64,000 nt of DNA from Epiperipatus broadwayi (GCA_028023455.1 JAQFVV010000030.1:760501-824500); one strand, 5' to 3'; shown: positions 1 to 15,634, counted from the stretch's first letter. Numbers and translations are program-made. Notes: generated by a model not told the origin, from the letters alone.

Positions 1-1089
1 GTTACAGCATGTTAAAGGACTGCATTGAATTTAAACTTAGAATTAACCAGTTCGTCATCTTACAACAACAACATGTCTGAGTAGAAAAACAGTTAGACAT
101 TTGCCTCTTAATACCAAATGTTTCTCTATGTCATTATGACTAGAAAAATTAAATTATTAACAATGTTTATCAAACAGTAATGCATTTAAACAAATGAAAT
201 TTTAATATTTTGATTCAATTATATACTTTTATAATTGCTTTTTGAATGGTGCAGTTTGTGTAAACACTGCAATAATTATTTGTTTTTGCTCCTATGACTA
301 AAATTGCTTGCTTGAAATAACATTCACTATATTGATCTAAAACTTCTAATGACTAGTATAAAATTCATGGGAACTTATGGATCAATATATTGTTTCATGT
401 TATATTTGTGAAAACTATTTAAAATAGTAAACAAGACATAAATTAAATTCAAGTCAATGCAATAATAAAAAGTTTGGTCTCACATTTGTGAAAATGACCT
501 GAACACTAGCTGAATAATGTAAATATTGATTTAAGACAATTTTATCAATGGATTTATGTGTATTATTTTTGTAAAAAAAAAAAAAAAAATTATGTAAAGC
601 TTTAGATGTTTAGTTAAAACTAATAAAATGCATGGGTTAATATTTTATTTGATTCTTCAATAAACACAGTAATACAAAAGATAATGGATTTATATTTATC
701 AGTATTATATCTTCATAAATACATTAAAAGCTGTTATAATTTATGAAAGCTTTAACTTCAAAAGAAATAATTCCTGCATTAACACTTGAAGAGATATGAA
801 TACATTTTGTTAGCACATTGACTACTTTTGGAAAAACAATATTAGTGAATATCAGTTGTAAAAACCCAGCCTTCAATATTAATTATGCACATATATGTAT
901 TAAGTGTGTTAAATTCATCATAGTGAAATTTTATTGCATTATAAAATGTTCAATGATGTCTTTTATCCAATTGTATACTTAAAATGCACCTGGATAAAGT
1001 TTATCAGATGTTTGTTTAGTGAATGTGGATTATAATATTATATATCCTATAGTTAGTTAATTTGTTTAATTATGTTAATATTCTAAATT
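1..1089. other. AT-rich non-coding DNA
   Basis: No open reading frame of note, no tRNA-like box and no terminal repeat is visible. The stretch holds poly-A and TA-rich tracts, including a long A run near 574-588. It looks like intergenic or intronic spacer. Confidence 0.5.
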
Positions 1090-3782
<2,693 letters not shown>

Positions 3783-3955
3783 ATTCAATAAAAATTATTT
3801 AATAAGACAACTTTTATAATAATTTAATAAATCACACTAACATGGATTTTGCCCCTATATTGGAGCCTTATCAAGATGTAAATCCGGGTTTGTGAGGTTT
3901 ATTAAACATAATATTATTATAAAAGTTGTCTTATTAAATAATTTTTTATTGAATT
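3783..3955 (-). repeat. Penelope-type terminal fragment: inverted repeat with hammerhead-like loop
   Basis: Two arms of about 50 bp (3783-3832 and about 3898-3955) are near-perfect reverse complements. The loop between them, read on the minus strand at 3875-3844, gives CTTGATAAGGCTCC, a short spacer, then GGGGCAAAATCC. That is close to the CTTGATAAGGC...GCCGAAAC motif found at the ends of many Penelope-like elements, where it derives from a hammerhead ribozyme. Here the catalytic GAAA reads CAAA, so activity is unlikely. A TA microsatellite follows, also common beside these ends. The assignment rests on motif memory only. Confidence 0.5.
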
Positions 3956-4002
3956 ATTTTTAATATATTACATTGCAAAGACAACATTATGAACAAGTTT
4001 TG

Positions 4003-4025
4003 ATTATATATATATATATATATAT
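4003..4025. repeat. (TA)n microsatellite, LTR insertion point
   Basis: A run of alternating TA ends exactly where the 5' LTR begins. The last four bases (ATAT, 4022-4025) match the four bases after the 3' LTR (9191-9194), as expected for a short target duplication, although low complexity weakens this. Confidence 0.8.
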
Positions 4026-6239
4026 TGTAACGAGCACAGACGTTCGTTACATTGTTGTTTTTTTTATTTATTAAACATGAAAGTAAATTAAAAAGTTCGC
4101 ATTTAAAAATTTTCTTTTAGAATTAAAAATTGAAATTAAATATCATCTTAAACTCGTATATATTAAATCGCACAGATAAAAAAAAATTATTAAAATAAAA
4201 CTGTATTAAAAATAGAAAAGGTATTTTAAAACTAAATTTTAAAAAGATTTGGAGATAAAATTATATCTTTAAATTTATCTTTAAATATATTTTTGATTTG
4301 GAAAACAGGTTAATTAATCAGAAATGGAAATGATTGTTAATTAGTTAAATGTAAACCAGCCTTGGGCATTTAAATGTAAAAACATCGGTCAGATAGGAAA
4401 ACAATAGAAACTTTTAGCAAATGAAATAAATCCATTGGAAATCGGACCTCAACGAAAAGGATCATCACATCGATGACGTAATGTAAATTCAATCCTTCAA
4501 ATGAATATAAAAGGACAAGTTTGGAAATTATTAGAGTGAATTGATTATTACGATGTGACTATATGTATTAGTACGGAGTTGGAGGTGAAGGGATTGACAG
4601 ACACACTGTCAATTCTTTCAGCTGTTAAAGAAAAGAGAAATGAACGATCGTTTCCTACATTGAGGACCAACTGAACTAAAAAACCTCCGAATGAATAAAT
4701 AAAACAACGGCTAAATGGATACCAATCTTTTGAGGACTGCATGGGAATTCACATTCATGGCAAGTAATGGATAAAGATGAACTGTTGTAAACCATAAGAA
4801 CTTTATAAATAATGAACATTAAATTAAAACTTTCCATATTTAAATGATTGCAATATTATCCTATCTGACCAATGTTATTTATTAATTAGTTATAATTTTA
4901 TTTAATGTAATTATTTTGTAAAATCATTTCCATTTATTTATTTTTTGTTCTTTAAGTTTTATTATGGTTTCTGTTTTCCGTTAAGTTAAATGATATAAAT
5001 GTTAAACTTAAGTCGGGCGTGAATGGCTGTATAGATTTGTAAAGTTATATTAGGGGAGGGTAATCTTAGGTTATTTATGTCGTTGTTAGATTGGGTCAAT
5101 GGATTGGATATATTGATGTAGTTAGTAGATGTAGTCGGAGATTCGCTACTGGCAGAATCGTTTATATATACGCCGCACTCACCCGTTTGCCTATGGAAGG
5201 AATTATAAGACGGAGAACGCAGTTCCTTTCTATGGAGTTTTTTTTTATTGTTCTTCTCATTAGATAGATGTAATATTCCTATCTGATTGAGAGTCAATGT
5301 CTTTTCTTAATCTTTTTGGTGCTGCCGTATTCCGAATTACATTGAATACATCGATATATCAGATGGATTGATGCCAGTTTGACTGCGAATTTTAGCCTAA
5401 GGTTAAATAGGGATAGAATGTTTATTTTCAAAAGCAAATTTATGTAGTCTATTCATACTCGACCCTAAATAAAAATGCATTAAATTTAAGTTGTTTATAG
5501 ATGCTTGCATGGATTGGTTATCGGTTAAGTATGTTTTGGGTTTTCATATTTGATCGGAATATATAGACATTCGATAAATAATGATACCTTACGGTGAGTA
5601 TCTAAAATGTATTTATTCGGATGTCTTTTAAGTCATTGGTGACAATGCAAGTATCTTATGGTGAATACTATTGGGTTACTTATAAATTTCCCTCTGCAAT
5701 TGCCAGTATCAATGATTTTATATTTTGATCGTTTATGTTTACTTTGGAATGTTTTTAACCGTGTAATCTATGTAACCGATCTATAGCAACATATTAAAAC
5801 AAGCTTTTATAATCCCATCTGTGCGAACTTAATTAAAATGTAAAATTAGAATATAATAGTAATTAAAGGTAAATTAAAGTCAAAAATCAAAGTTAAAAAT
5901 GTAGGTTAAATTTTGAAATGTAAAACTAATACTAAAATAATTTTAAATCTTATATATATGTGCATAAATAAATGTTTGTATGTTAATTACTGGCAGTGGC
6001 TTATTTTATTTATTTTTTTAATATTGAAATATAATTAGATAAGATATTATATTATTTAATCTCTGCTATTCCACTGAGCTAGTGACATGGGCTAACGACC
6101 GGAAGCAAAATATAAAAAAAAAAAAAATTTTTTTTTTGACTTACGTATCTGCCTACTTTATAAATTTTTCTAGGTTCAAATGCCTAGATGGCGCCCTGTA
6201 GTGCAGATTACGTTAAGTCTACTTCTCCGGATCATTACA
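4026..6239 (+). repeat. 5' LTR
   Basis: This 2214-bp copy matches the one at 6979-9190 along its full length, with scattered substitutions and small indels, for example around 4180-4225 versus 7130-7180. It starts TGTAACGA and ends ATCATTACA. The start itself carries a small inverted repeat, TGTAACG...CGTTACA. Short ORFs inside it (for example about 100 codons on the minus strand near 4986-5297) are broken or shifted in the other LTR and are not supported as genes. Confidence 0.85.
4506..4514 (+). promoter_or_regulatory. TATA box of the 5' LTR
   Basis: TATAAAAGG lies about 480 bp into the LTR, with an A-rich context, and is followed at 20-35 bp by a plausible start region. The equivalent site is kept in the 3' LTR near 7465. 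This would mark the U3/R side of the LTR. AATAAA-containing sequence downstream near 4695 could serve polyadenylation. Confidence 0.5.
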
Positions 6240-6978
6240 ACTGGCGAACCAACTCGGGCCGATCTTTAATAAACCACAAATACCCTGAGCAAATTTTTAT
6301 CAAAATGAAATATTTTTATCTGTTTACATATAGTCGTATACTTTAAATATTATGAAAGCACTGCCAGAAAGAAATAGCACATATATTAAACACAAGAAAG
6401 TATAAATAATTTTAAACTGTATTTTGTTAAAAAGAAAGTCAAAAGGTTGCAATTGATATGTTTTTTTTTGTTGATATATATATTATGCTTTTATGTGTAT
6501 AGGTGCGCACAGCCACGTAAGTTTATGATCGAAATGTGGTACCTTACGATGAGTACTGTTGGGAATTTACTTCAGTGTAATCCTATTTAAGCATTTTAAT
6601 CAGTCATAAATAAGTTGGTGGTATTTATAATTGTGCTGCAAATATACACGTATAAACCCATTATCTTTCAAAAACATATTTAGTTCAATGCAACCTTCTT
6701 AAATAAATAATTTAAATAATTTGCTTGTCATGCCGTGAGTAAAAATAAAATGTATATAAAAAAAAATAATAATAGAACTCTCGGGGGGAGGAGGTGTAAA
6801 CGTAAATGGTCCTTAGGTAAGCGATAGTAAACATTTTTTTTTTTGTATATAGTCTTTTTGTAAAATTATTAACCGGATGTTTTGTAAATGTCTTCGTCAA
6901 TCGTGTACCGTAATTACTAACCCTAAGTAAAATATTTTTTTTTTTTGATCATTTTTTTTTTAAGCAACTTTACTGATA
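6240..6978 (+). other. Internal region of the LTR element, non-coding
   Basis: After the primer-binding site this 739-bp stretch shows no retroelement protein. A 62-codon ORF on the minus strand (6712-6900) is low-complexity and not credible. The purine run at about 6783 is the only polypurine-tract candidate, about 185 bp short of the 3' LTR. The bases directly before the LTR are T-rich. Confidence 0.6.
6242..6260 (+). promoter_or_regulatory. Putative primer-binding site
   Basis: TGGCGAACCAACTCGGGCC begins two bases after the 5' LTR. TGG pairs with the CCA end of a tRNA, and TGGCGA-type sites occur in several Ty3/gypsy elements. I cannot name the tRNA. Confidence 0.5.
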
Positions 6979-9190
6979 TGTAACGAGCACAGACGTTCGT
7001 TACATTGTTTTTTTTTTTTATTTATTAAACATGAAAGTAAATTAAAAAGTTCGCATTTAAAAATTTTCTTTAAGAATTAAAAATTGAAATTAAATATCAT
7101 CTTAAACTCGTATATGTTAAATCGCACAGATAATGAAAAATTATTAAAATAAAACTTTATTAAAGAAAAAGTATTTTAAAACTAAATTTTAAAAAGATTT
7201 GGAGATAAAATTATATCTTTAAATTTATCTTTAAATATATTTTTGATTTGGAAAACAGGTTAATTAATCAGAAATGGAAATGATAAATTTAATTAGTCAA
7301 ATGTAAACCAGCCTTGGGCATTTAAATGTAAAAACATCGGTCAGATAGGAAAACAATAGAAACTTTTAGCAAATAGAGAAGAAATCCACTGGGAAATCGG
7401 ACCTCAACGAAAAGGATCATCACATCGATGACGTAATGTAAATTCAATCCTTCACATTAATATAAAAAGGACAAGTTTGGAAATTATTAGTTAGTTAATT
7501 GATTATTACGATGTGACTATATGTATTAGTACGGAGTTGGAGGTGAAGGGATTGACAGACACACTGTCAATTCTTTCAGCTGTTAAAGAAAAGAGAAATG
7601 AACGATCGTTTCCTACATTGAGGACCAACTGAACTAAAAAACCTCCGAATGAATAAATAAAACAACGGCTAAATGGATACCAATCTTTTGAGGACTGCGT
7701 GGGAATTCACGTTCATGGCAAGTAACGGATAAAGATGAACTGTTGTAAACCGTAAGAACTTTATAAATAATGAACATTAAATTAAAACTTTCCATATTTA
7801 AATGATTGCAATATTATCCTATCTGACCAACGTTATTTATTAATTAGTTATAATTTTATTTAATGTAATTATTTTGTAAAATCATTTCCATTTATTTATT
7901 TTTTGTTCTTTAAGTTTTATTATGGTTTCTGTTTTCCGTTAAGTTAAATGATATAAATGTTAAACTTAAGTCGGGCGTGAATGGCTGTATAGATTTGTAA
8001 AGTTATATTAGGGGAGGGTAATCTTAGGTTATTTATGTCGTTGTTAGATTGGGTCAATGGATTGGATATATTGATGTAGTTAGTAGATGTAGTCGGAGAT
8101 TCGCTACTGGCAGAATCGTTTATATATACGCCGCACTCACCCGTTTGCCTATGGAAGGAATTATAAGACGGAGAACGCAGTTCCTTTCTATGGAGTTTTT
8201 TTTATTGTTCTTCTCGTTAGATAGATGTAATATTCCTATCTGATTGAGAGTCAATGTCTTTTCTTAATCCTTTTGGTGCTGCCGTATTCCGAATTACATT
8301 GAATACATCGATATATCAGATGGATTGATGCCAGTTTGACTGCGAATTTTAGCCTAAGGTTAAATAGGGATAGAATGTTTATTTTCAAAAGCAAATTTAT
8401 GTAGTCTATTCATACTCGACCCTAAATAAAAATGCATTAAATTTAAGTTGTTTATAGACGCTTGCATGGATTGGTTATCGGTTAAGTATGTTTTGGGTTT
8501 TCATATTTGATCGGAATATATAGACATTCGATAAATAATGATACCTTACGGTGAGTATCTAAAATGTATTTATTCGGATGTCTTTTAATCATTGGTGACA
8601 ATGCAAGTATCTTATGGTGAATACTATTGGGTTACTTATAAATTTCCCTCTGCAATTGCCAGTATCAATGATTTTATATTTTGATCGTTTATGTTTACTT
8701 TGGAATGTTTTTAACCGTGTAATCTATGTAACCGATCTATAGCAACATATTAAAACAAGCTTTTATAATCCCATCTGTGCGAACTTAATTAAAATGTAAA
8801 TTTATAATATAATAGAAATTAAAATGTAAATTAAAATCTAAAGTAAAGTTAAAAATAATGTTAAATTTTGAAATGTAAAACTAATACTAAAATAATTTTA
8901 AATCTTATATATATGTGCATAAATAAATGTTTGTATGTTAATTACTGGCAGTGGCTTATTTTATTTATTTTTTTAATATTGAAATATAATTAGATAAGAT
9001 ATTATATTATTTAATCTCTGCTATTCCATTGAGCTAGTGACATGGGCCAACGATCAGAATCAAAATAGGAAAAAAAAATATTTTTTTTGACTTGCGTATC
9101 TGCCTACTTTATAAAATTTTCTAGGTTCAAATGCCTAGATGGCGCCCTGTAGTGCAGATCACGTTAAGTGCTATTCTCCGGATCGTTACA
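6979..9190 (+). repeat. 3' LTR
   Basis: This is the second 2212-bp copy, TGTAACGAGC to GATCGTTACA. The inverted ends (TGTAACGA/TCGTTACA) are perfect here. It is followed by ATAT, matching the base tetranucleotide before the 5' LTR. Confidence 0.85.
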
Positions 9191-11298
9191 ATATATTCTT
9201 ATATTCAATTCCATTGCCCCTTTTCTTTCCTTTTTATATATCGCTATTAACGCTAAATGTGCCAGGTTCGTCACCCCGGTTTCCAGTGGTCCACTGCATG
9301 ACCCACCTGATGGACCTTTGCCCCTCCTTATCATATTGAGCGATATTGTTTTATAATATCCCAATGTTAGATAAATTCTTCAACCTCGATTTATAAACTA
9401 TGACTATATATATACACAGGACATACCTCAACACTATGTTCTCCCTTGACCACTCGAGAACTTTTCTATCCGTATATTCACACCGCCAAATATGCCCATC
9501 TACTATATTACCAATATGTATTCAAACTCTTTCTGATTTATAACAAACTATCGCTTTTATTTTTCCCTTTTTTTTTTTTAAAAAAAAAATCTCCAACTCT
9601 CGTTTGTACGCTCTTTTTACATTACGTTAGGATGCCCTTTTAAATGCCCGTTCTCTAACATTCGCAGCCCCATGTTGGGACGCCATTATAATACTTCCCG
9701 TTATATTTTAGATCGCCATTGTACGCTTCTACCCGTAGCTTCGAGTGAGGATATTTGTGAGCATGGTCTGATTCCATCTCACGCGCCAATCTTACACATG
9801 GATAAGAATTATCTCATCGAAAACGTAAATAAGGGTTCGGGTATATATGTATACCTCTGTTTATGGTAGCGCATCCGTACCAGCTCAATCTCAGGGTTTG
9901 GGGACTATAGTCTAACTAGAGAACAAAGCTAAACACTACCCAACTAAGTCTTATGTGTCTATCTATTCTGTCCGATAATTCATCCGTTATAAATCTAATA
10001 ACCCAACCCGAATGTTATCATACAATTTACTCTATTTATTACCATACTTAATACCAATAAAATCTCATTTATACATGCATATAAATATATCAATATTCAA
10101 GCGCACAGCCCATTTACCCTGATACACATATAATTCATATACGCATCAAAATAGTGCAATTATACATCGGAGCTGTTTATTTAAAGTTGTTATTTTATTT
10201 AATTTAAAAGAGATTTATTATAGCAATTAATATTGAGGTAACACTAGTTTCTTTACCAAGACGCATTCATTGAACATATATTTAGCGTAAACGTCAATTA
10301 CCTTAAGTACCGTCGACCGTTTACACGGTCAAAGATAAGTCCGCATTTATAATTCTCCACGAATATTGGTCTGGTTGATATAACGGATGGCAAGGATTTC
10401 CAATATGTTATATCGAATAGCTTATTCTGGAGGTGGAGTAGATGATTCACTCACTTTATGAAAGGGTCCATTTCATAGATCTTTCGTCGCCATTACACTT
10501 GATGAACAAGAACTCTTTTGTATAGCGAAGTTCGTAGGTCCACTTCAGATGGGTTCCACGACAACTGTCCACTGGATCGGTTAACGAAACTAGCGCTATG
10601 GAATTACCCCGACATTTTGGGTGAGAAATATTAATAAACTTCTTAAGAAAATTTTATACGTCCACACACTCCGTAGTCCAAGCCGCGTTTTTTCTTTTTT
10701 CTCCTCTCGAGCCCACAAAAAGTTCTTCTGTTTTCACTCTTTAACTTTGTAAAATTTTCTTCCAATATCCCTATGCCACTGTCCCGTTCTTCTATTGTTT
10801 TCCAAAGATACCCACCTGACCCGTTTTCGGACTTCTTGACGCCAGTTATTACTAAACCGCCTACAGCAACTGATTTATTTCTATTTCTATCTTCATATGT
10901 TCAAAAGATTAATTAGAAAAGAAAACACGTGTTACCGACAATATTATTAACCAGACTTAAAGAAAAATTTTAACGGATAAAATATATACGAATAATCAAT
11001 TACAACTTATACAGCTCCGTATATAATTGCTTGGAACCATCACCGTTAATAAACACACACATTTTATACTCACATATACAAATATATTTATATAAGCATA
11101 CCCACCTAACATTCACACTCTTTGTAACAGGGTTCGAATGACTATTTACATATATATCTTTTCGTATATAGTCGCTCAACATTAACACTCGCAATTAGTA
11201 AAATATTACATACGCTTGTATTCGAACCCCGTTTGTTACAATATATAGTTGCACTTGTGGAAGTACATTCTCTAACAGCTAGATATAGCAGTCTGGAT
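9191..11298. other. Spacer of distinct, C-rich composition
   Basis: From the LTR end to about 11 kb the plus strand has more C than its surroundings and fewer long A/T runs. Several ORFs of 60-66 codons occur, but none resembles a known protein. A small inverted pair (near 11122 and 11222) contains GGTTCGAA, recalling a Pol III B box, but no tRNA fold surrounds it. It may be an old unrecognised element. Confidence 0.35.
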
Positions 11299-11762
11299 AT
11301 TATGAGCTCCATAAACAATTAGTAAAATCATTGTTTCAAAGTTTAATTACCGATTACATTGTCGACGGAAAACCATTAACACAGCATGAGATTGAAGTTG
11401 GTGCCAATTGTATTTCCTCTTGTGATGAATCTAATGTCTTACTAATTCACAAACGAACCACGTTCTGTCAAATAGCGATAATGATTAAAATATGTATGAA
11501 AAAATGTAAAATAAATTACACATAAAAAAGGTTTGTCTTTTATCAATTTTTTTCAAATATTAAATTTTTTATTAGTCATACTTTATTTCCTTATTTTTTT
11601 TAATGCAATTTTTAAAGTAATTTTATCTTGTTGCTTTAGTTTTATATGATTAATAAAAATTTTGGAATGTATCCCACATTTTTCAAGGTAAGTTAAATCT
11701 ATTTTTATGTGATTTTTTTTTAATGCAGGTTTTCTGTGAAAGAGATCCAGGTCTATATTATA
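11299..11762 (+). repeat. Truncated copy of the Tigger-like element at 52101-53346
   Basis: About 460 bp align with 52830-53350, with many substitutions. The end near 11745-11762 (GAGATCCAGGTCTATA) corresponds to the terminal GAGACCCAGGTGTATA of the intact copy. The left portion of the element, including its first terminal repeat, is missing. A 115-codon minus-strand ORF overlaps its right half (11583-11930), runs out of the element and looks spurious. Confidence 0.7.
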
Positions 11763-13754
11763 TTTGAATTTTGAAACACTATTAATTTGAACTATTTTAC
11801 AAAATTGCTTTTGTTTGTTTTTGTTTTTAAATTCTAATAAGGGTTTTATTTGGACAACAACAACAAAAAATAAATTGAAAACAAACCTGTAAAAAAATAG
11901 CGGGTAGGGGGGATGGATTACAAATAGCAATTCTAAAGAAAGTCATTACTATTAATTAAACAAAGATCTCTGAATACATCTTTATTCATCTCAAATTTTA
12001 GATTTGTGATGAATTTCCAACTGCTTTATAATATCTAACCAAATATAACTTTCACATTGTATAATCTCACAAAAACAATTAGAGAATCAATTTATTGACG
12101 TTTTCAATACTAGTTGCTATGTTGTAATATTTTTACTTATTTATTTTTTTTCTAAAATATTTATTTTTAAATATTTTTGTAACCACAAATTAAAATGAAA
12201 AATGGATAAACTAGGTATTTTGGGAGATTATAATTATGATTATAGGAAATATTTAAAATTTTGATGATAGAAAAGATGCAGCTATATCCATATATCAGTG
12301 AAGCAAAGGAAGAACTAATTGATAAGTTTTAGTATTTTCTTTTGTAAAAAGGTCAATAAATACAACTAACAACAACAAAAAAAAAACCAACATGAAAATA
12401 ATGCATGTCCAAAATCTTGAATTTAATATAATTAGCAATCAAACCATTGCATGATGATTCCAAAATGAATGCATTCAATAAGTATGAACAATATAAGCAT
12501 GGATTTGTATTAGCAATGAGACAAAATGAAATTTCATAAAAAATTAATACCAGTCTTGAAATGAATAAAAGCACTGTTGTAAGCATAATACTTCAAAATG
12601 TAAATTATATAATCTATATGAAAGTAATTGATGACAAATATCAATAAGAAAATAAATTTAAAAATGGTTTCCTTTTACATTTCAAATAAAAAGTTTTATT
12701 TTATGAGGAAAATGCAAAATGTGGAGACCATAAAAAGCATATTGATGAAAATGTACACTAATAACAATTAATTATTTAACAAGCACAACAATAGAAAAAG
12801 TCAGTCATGTAATCCATATGAAAATAATTGCTGGCTAATAAATTGATAAGAAATAAAATTCCCAAACTGATATATACAAAGAAAATGAAAACTATGGCTG
12901 TCATAAATAGTACAATTATTGTTGTAAATGAATATTTTTGCCTTGTTATTTACTTTCATAAGTTATTGTCATAAATGTACTTTTTTGGTTGTATATATAT
13001 ATATATATATTTATGGCTGCCATGTTTTTAATTTTCTCCATAGATTTACAGCAATAACTATAAATTCTATAGCATTCACATTTTTCTTGTATAAAATCAG
13101 TTTTATTTTTAAATTTGAGTCCTTTATGGATTTAATACTGCCAATTACTTTTTTTGTGGATTGCATAGTTTGGGTATAGTTGTGCCTGTTAAACACTTGT
13201 CAGTCTGTTTTCATTTGTGTATTTTAATAGTGTTTATATTTTTCAATTTCCTCTACGTAGATATTTTTGGGATTTAAATGTATTGTACTTATTAAACTCT
13301 TATTTATATTCAATCTACAAATTAATTTTTTAATTAATTGCTTATGGCACACTTTTATTAAACATATTTATTGACTGTATCATTGCATATTGGTATGAAT
13401 GATTTATTCTCAAGTTTATTTCCTAAATGTATTTTTTTTTTTGCGTGTTTTTTTTTTGTTGTGTTTTTTATTAAAAATATTTATCAATAAATTTTTCTTG
13501 TTTCATTAATGTGGATAGTAACTATGGATAAAATATAGGCTCTACTAACATCAATTTTTCTATATTTTTTATTGCTAATAATCATTCTGTAATAAGATAT
13601 GAAATTTTATGAAGACTTTAATGAATTATTATTTCAGTATTATGTTTCAAAAGTATACATTACTATTATCTTTTTAAAATAATTAATTGGCAGTTTGTGC
13701 AAGCAGTTTCTCATATATTTTAATATATCCAGCACACAGTTCTTCTTTTCAAAA
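11763..13754. other. AT-rich spacer with weak tandem similarity
   Basis: No gene is recognised. Two segments about 195 bp apart (near 12610 and 12805) share a degenerate sequence of about 50 bp. There is a TA tract near 12990-13010 and poly-T runs near 13430-13470. Confidence 0.35.
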
Positions 13755-13848
13755 TAGTTCATATATATATCTAATATAGAAATAAAACAAACTAACTCCT
13801 TCTTTTTAAAACTTGATTTATTATGACTATAATCATGAAAAAGAAATC

Positions 13849-13884
13849 CGACTTTTCGACTATTTTTTATAGTCTTTTTCAAGG
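13849..13884 (-). ncRNA. Hammerhead-like Penelope terminal motif, left copy
   Basis: On the minus strand CCTTGAAAAAG is followed by a stem (GACTAT.../...ATAGTC) and CGAAAAGTCGG. This is the Penelope terminal signature, but the ribozyme core is degenerate: CTTGAAA instead of CTGANGA, and GAAAAG instead of GAAAC. Self-cleavage is unlikely. Confidence 0.45.
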
Positions 13885-14104
13885 CACACTAAAATAAAAT
13901 ATATATACACAATAAATATCACGTATTCCAAAAAAAAAAAAAAAATTAATTAAAAATTACAAAATATATCCATAACCAAAATTTTCTTTTTTTTTTACCT
14001 TATCTCACTCCCCTTTCCTATTACAATCACCACTTAAACACAACTAATTCCTTTTTAAAATTCTATATATATATATCAAATAAAAACTTTTAATTAAAAA
14101 CCTA

Positions 14105-14861
14105 TTATTTTCTTTTATCTTTTTTTATTAACATCCTATTTAATTCTGGTTTTATTTCACTTATGTATACACCCTCTTTTATTATCCTTTCATTATATGA
14201 CTTAATACATTCCAAAGGTTTTATTTCAAAATCCTCATGTTTAAATGTATTCTTATGAATGTAAATAGCAGAATTTTTATCACCTAAATGCTGTTTTAAT
14301 CTAGTTTTTAATTTATTTTTACTAGTCCCAATATATGTCATTTCTACATTCTTTCTAAAACAATTCAAACATTTTATCAAATAAACTGAATTCATAATGT
14401 CTAACCTATTATAATCCCCATTATTATTAATTAAAAAATTTAAATTTGCTTTCTTTTTATAAACTGGACAAATTGAAACATTATATTTCCTATTAATCAT
14501 TTTAACTAATTTCTTAACTTTAATAAATAAATCTTTAGATATATTAAAACCAACATAAATAATCTTTTCTCTATTTTTATTCCTATCTAATCCCATTCTA
14601 TTCCTTATTTTATTTATATTTTTATTAGAAAACAAATGTTCAACTACACCCCTAGGATAATCATTCATAAAACATTCATTCCTAATAATATCAACCTCAT
14701 TCTCAAACAAATTACTATTTGAACATAACTTAATTGCCCTAATAATTTTATTATTAACAATATTAATTTTACTATGATTATCAATATCTGAAAACCAATT
14801 ATTTGATAATCCAAAAAAATGTTTATTTTCTAAACACAGATGGTTCTATAATAACACTACC
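14105..14861 (-). pseudogene. Penelope-like ORF 3' part with GIY-YIG domain, left copy
   Basis: The frame is open from the palindrome centre to the stop at 14105; about 201 codons lie after position 14710, where there is no ATG. The N-terminal part (RAIKLCSNSNLFENEV, then NECFMNDYPRGVVEHLF) matches the segment that follows the reverse transcriptase in Penelope-like proteins. The GIY-YIG endonuclease follows: VYLIKC, then MTYIGTSKNKLKTRLKQH and a C-terminal glutamate region. In these elements GIY-YIG nicks target DNA for integration. The reverse-transcriptase palm is missing, so this is a 5'-truncated remnant although the frame itself is intact. Confidence 0.75.
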
Positions 14862-14898
14862 ATTCCTATCAATTTTTTGGTAGTGTTATTATAGAAAC

Positions 14899-15634
14899 AT
14901 CTGTGTTTAGAAAAAAAAAAACATTTTTTGGATTATCAAATAATTGGTTTTCAGATATTGATAATCATAGTAAAATTAATATTGTTAATAATAAAATTAT
15001 TAGGGCAATTAAGTTATGTTCAAATAGTAATTTGTTTGAGAATGAGGTTGATATTAGGAATGAATGTTTTATGAATGATTATCCTAGGGGTGTAGTTGAA
15101 CATTTGTTTTCTAATAAAAATATAAATAAAATAAGGAATAGAATGGGATTAGATAGGAATAAAAATAGAGAAAAGATTATTTAAGTTGGTTTTAATATAT
15201 CTAAAGATTTATTTATTAAAGTTAAGAAATTAGTTAAAATGATTAATAGGAAATATAATGTTTCAATTTGTCCAGTTTATAAAAAGAAAGCAAATTTAAA
15301 TTTTTTAATTAATAATAATGGGGATTATAATAGGTTAGACATTATTAATTCAGTTTATTTGATAAAATGTTTGACTTGTTTTAGAAAGAATGTAGAAATG
15401 ACATATATTGGGACTAGGAAAAATAAATTAAAAACTAGATTAAAACAGCATTTAGGTGATAAAAATTCTGCTATTTACATTCATAAGAATAAATTTAAGC
15501 ATGAGGATTTTGAAATAAAACCTTTGGAATGTATTAAGTCATATAATGAAAGGATAATAAAAGAGGGTGTATACATAAGTGAAATAAAACCAGAATTAAA
15601 TAGGATGTTAATAGAAAAAGATAAAAGAAAATAA
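14899..15634 (+). pseudogene. Penelope-like ORF 3' part with GIY-YIG domain, right copy
   Basis: This mirrors the left copy with a few differences. One isoleucine codon is missing near 15053. A nonsense change (TAT to TAA) near 15181-15184 splits the frame into 14903-15184 and 15239-15634. The GIY-YIG core reads MTYIGTRKNKLKTRLKQH. A stop in only one arm shows that the arms have diverged since they became inverted. No reverse-transcriptase domain is present. Confidence 0.75.

Larger units (their letters stand above)
4026..9190 (+). mobile_element. Non-autonomous LTR retrotransposon (large LTRs, short body)
   Basis: Two near-identical direct repeats of about 2.2 kb begin TGTAACGAGC and end ATTACA or GTTACA, the TG...CA form of LTRs. 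They enclose only 739 bp (6240-6978). Two bases after the left LTR a TGGCGA-starting stretch looks like a primer-binding site, giving plus orientation. The body has no gag, protease, reverse transcriptase or integrase. A purine-rich GGGGGGAGGAGG lies at about 6783 but is too far from the 3' LTR to be a normal polypurine tract. Few substitutions separate the LTRs, so insertion was recent by the usual LTR logic. It is best called a LARD-like or internally deleted Ty3/gypsy-type derivative; no coding sequence supports the superfamily. Confidence 0.8.

Noticed and set aside
4986-5297. 103-codon minus-strand ORF inside the 5' LTR
   Set aside because: It is not kept intact in the other LTR and matches no retroelement or host protein.
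6068-6175. Possible tRNA in the LTR (CCACTGAGCTA and GGTTCAAATGCC)
   Set aside because: The A- and B-box-like pieces are in the wrong order and orientation for any tRNA.
9164-9364. Overlapping ORFs on both strands at the 3' LTR end
   Set aside because: They span the LTR boundary and match nothing.
11583-11930. 115-codon minus-strand ORF
   Set aside because: It crosses the boundary of a decayed DNA-element fragment and is low-complexity; no domain is visible.
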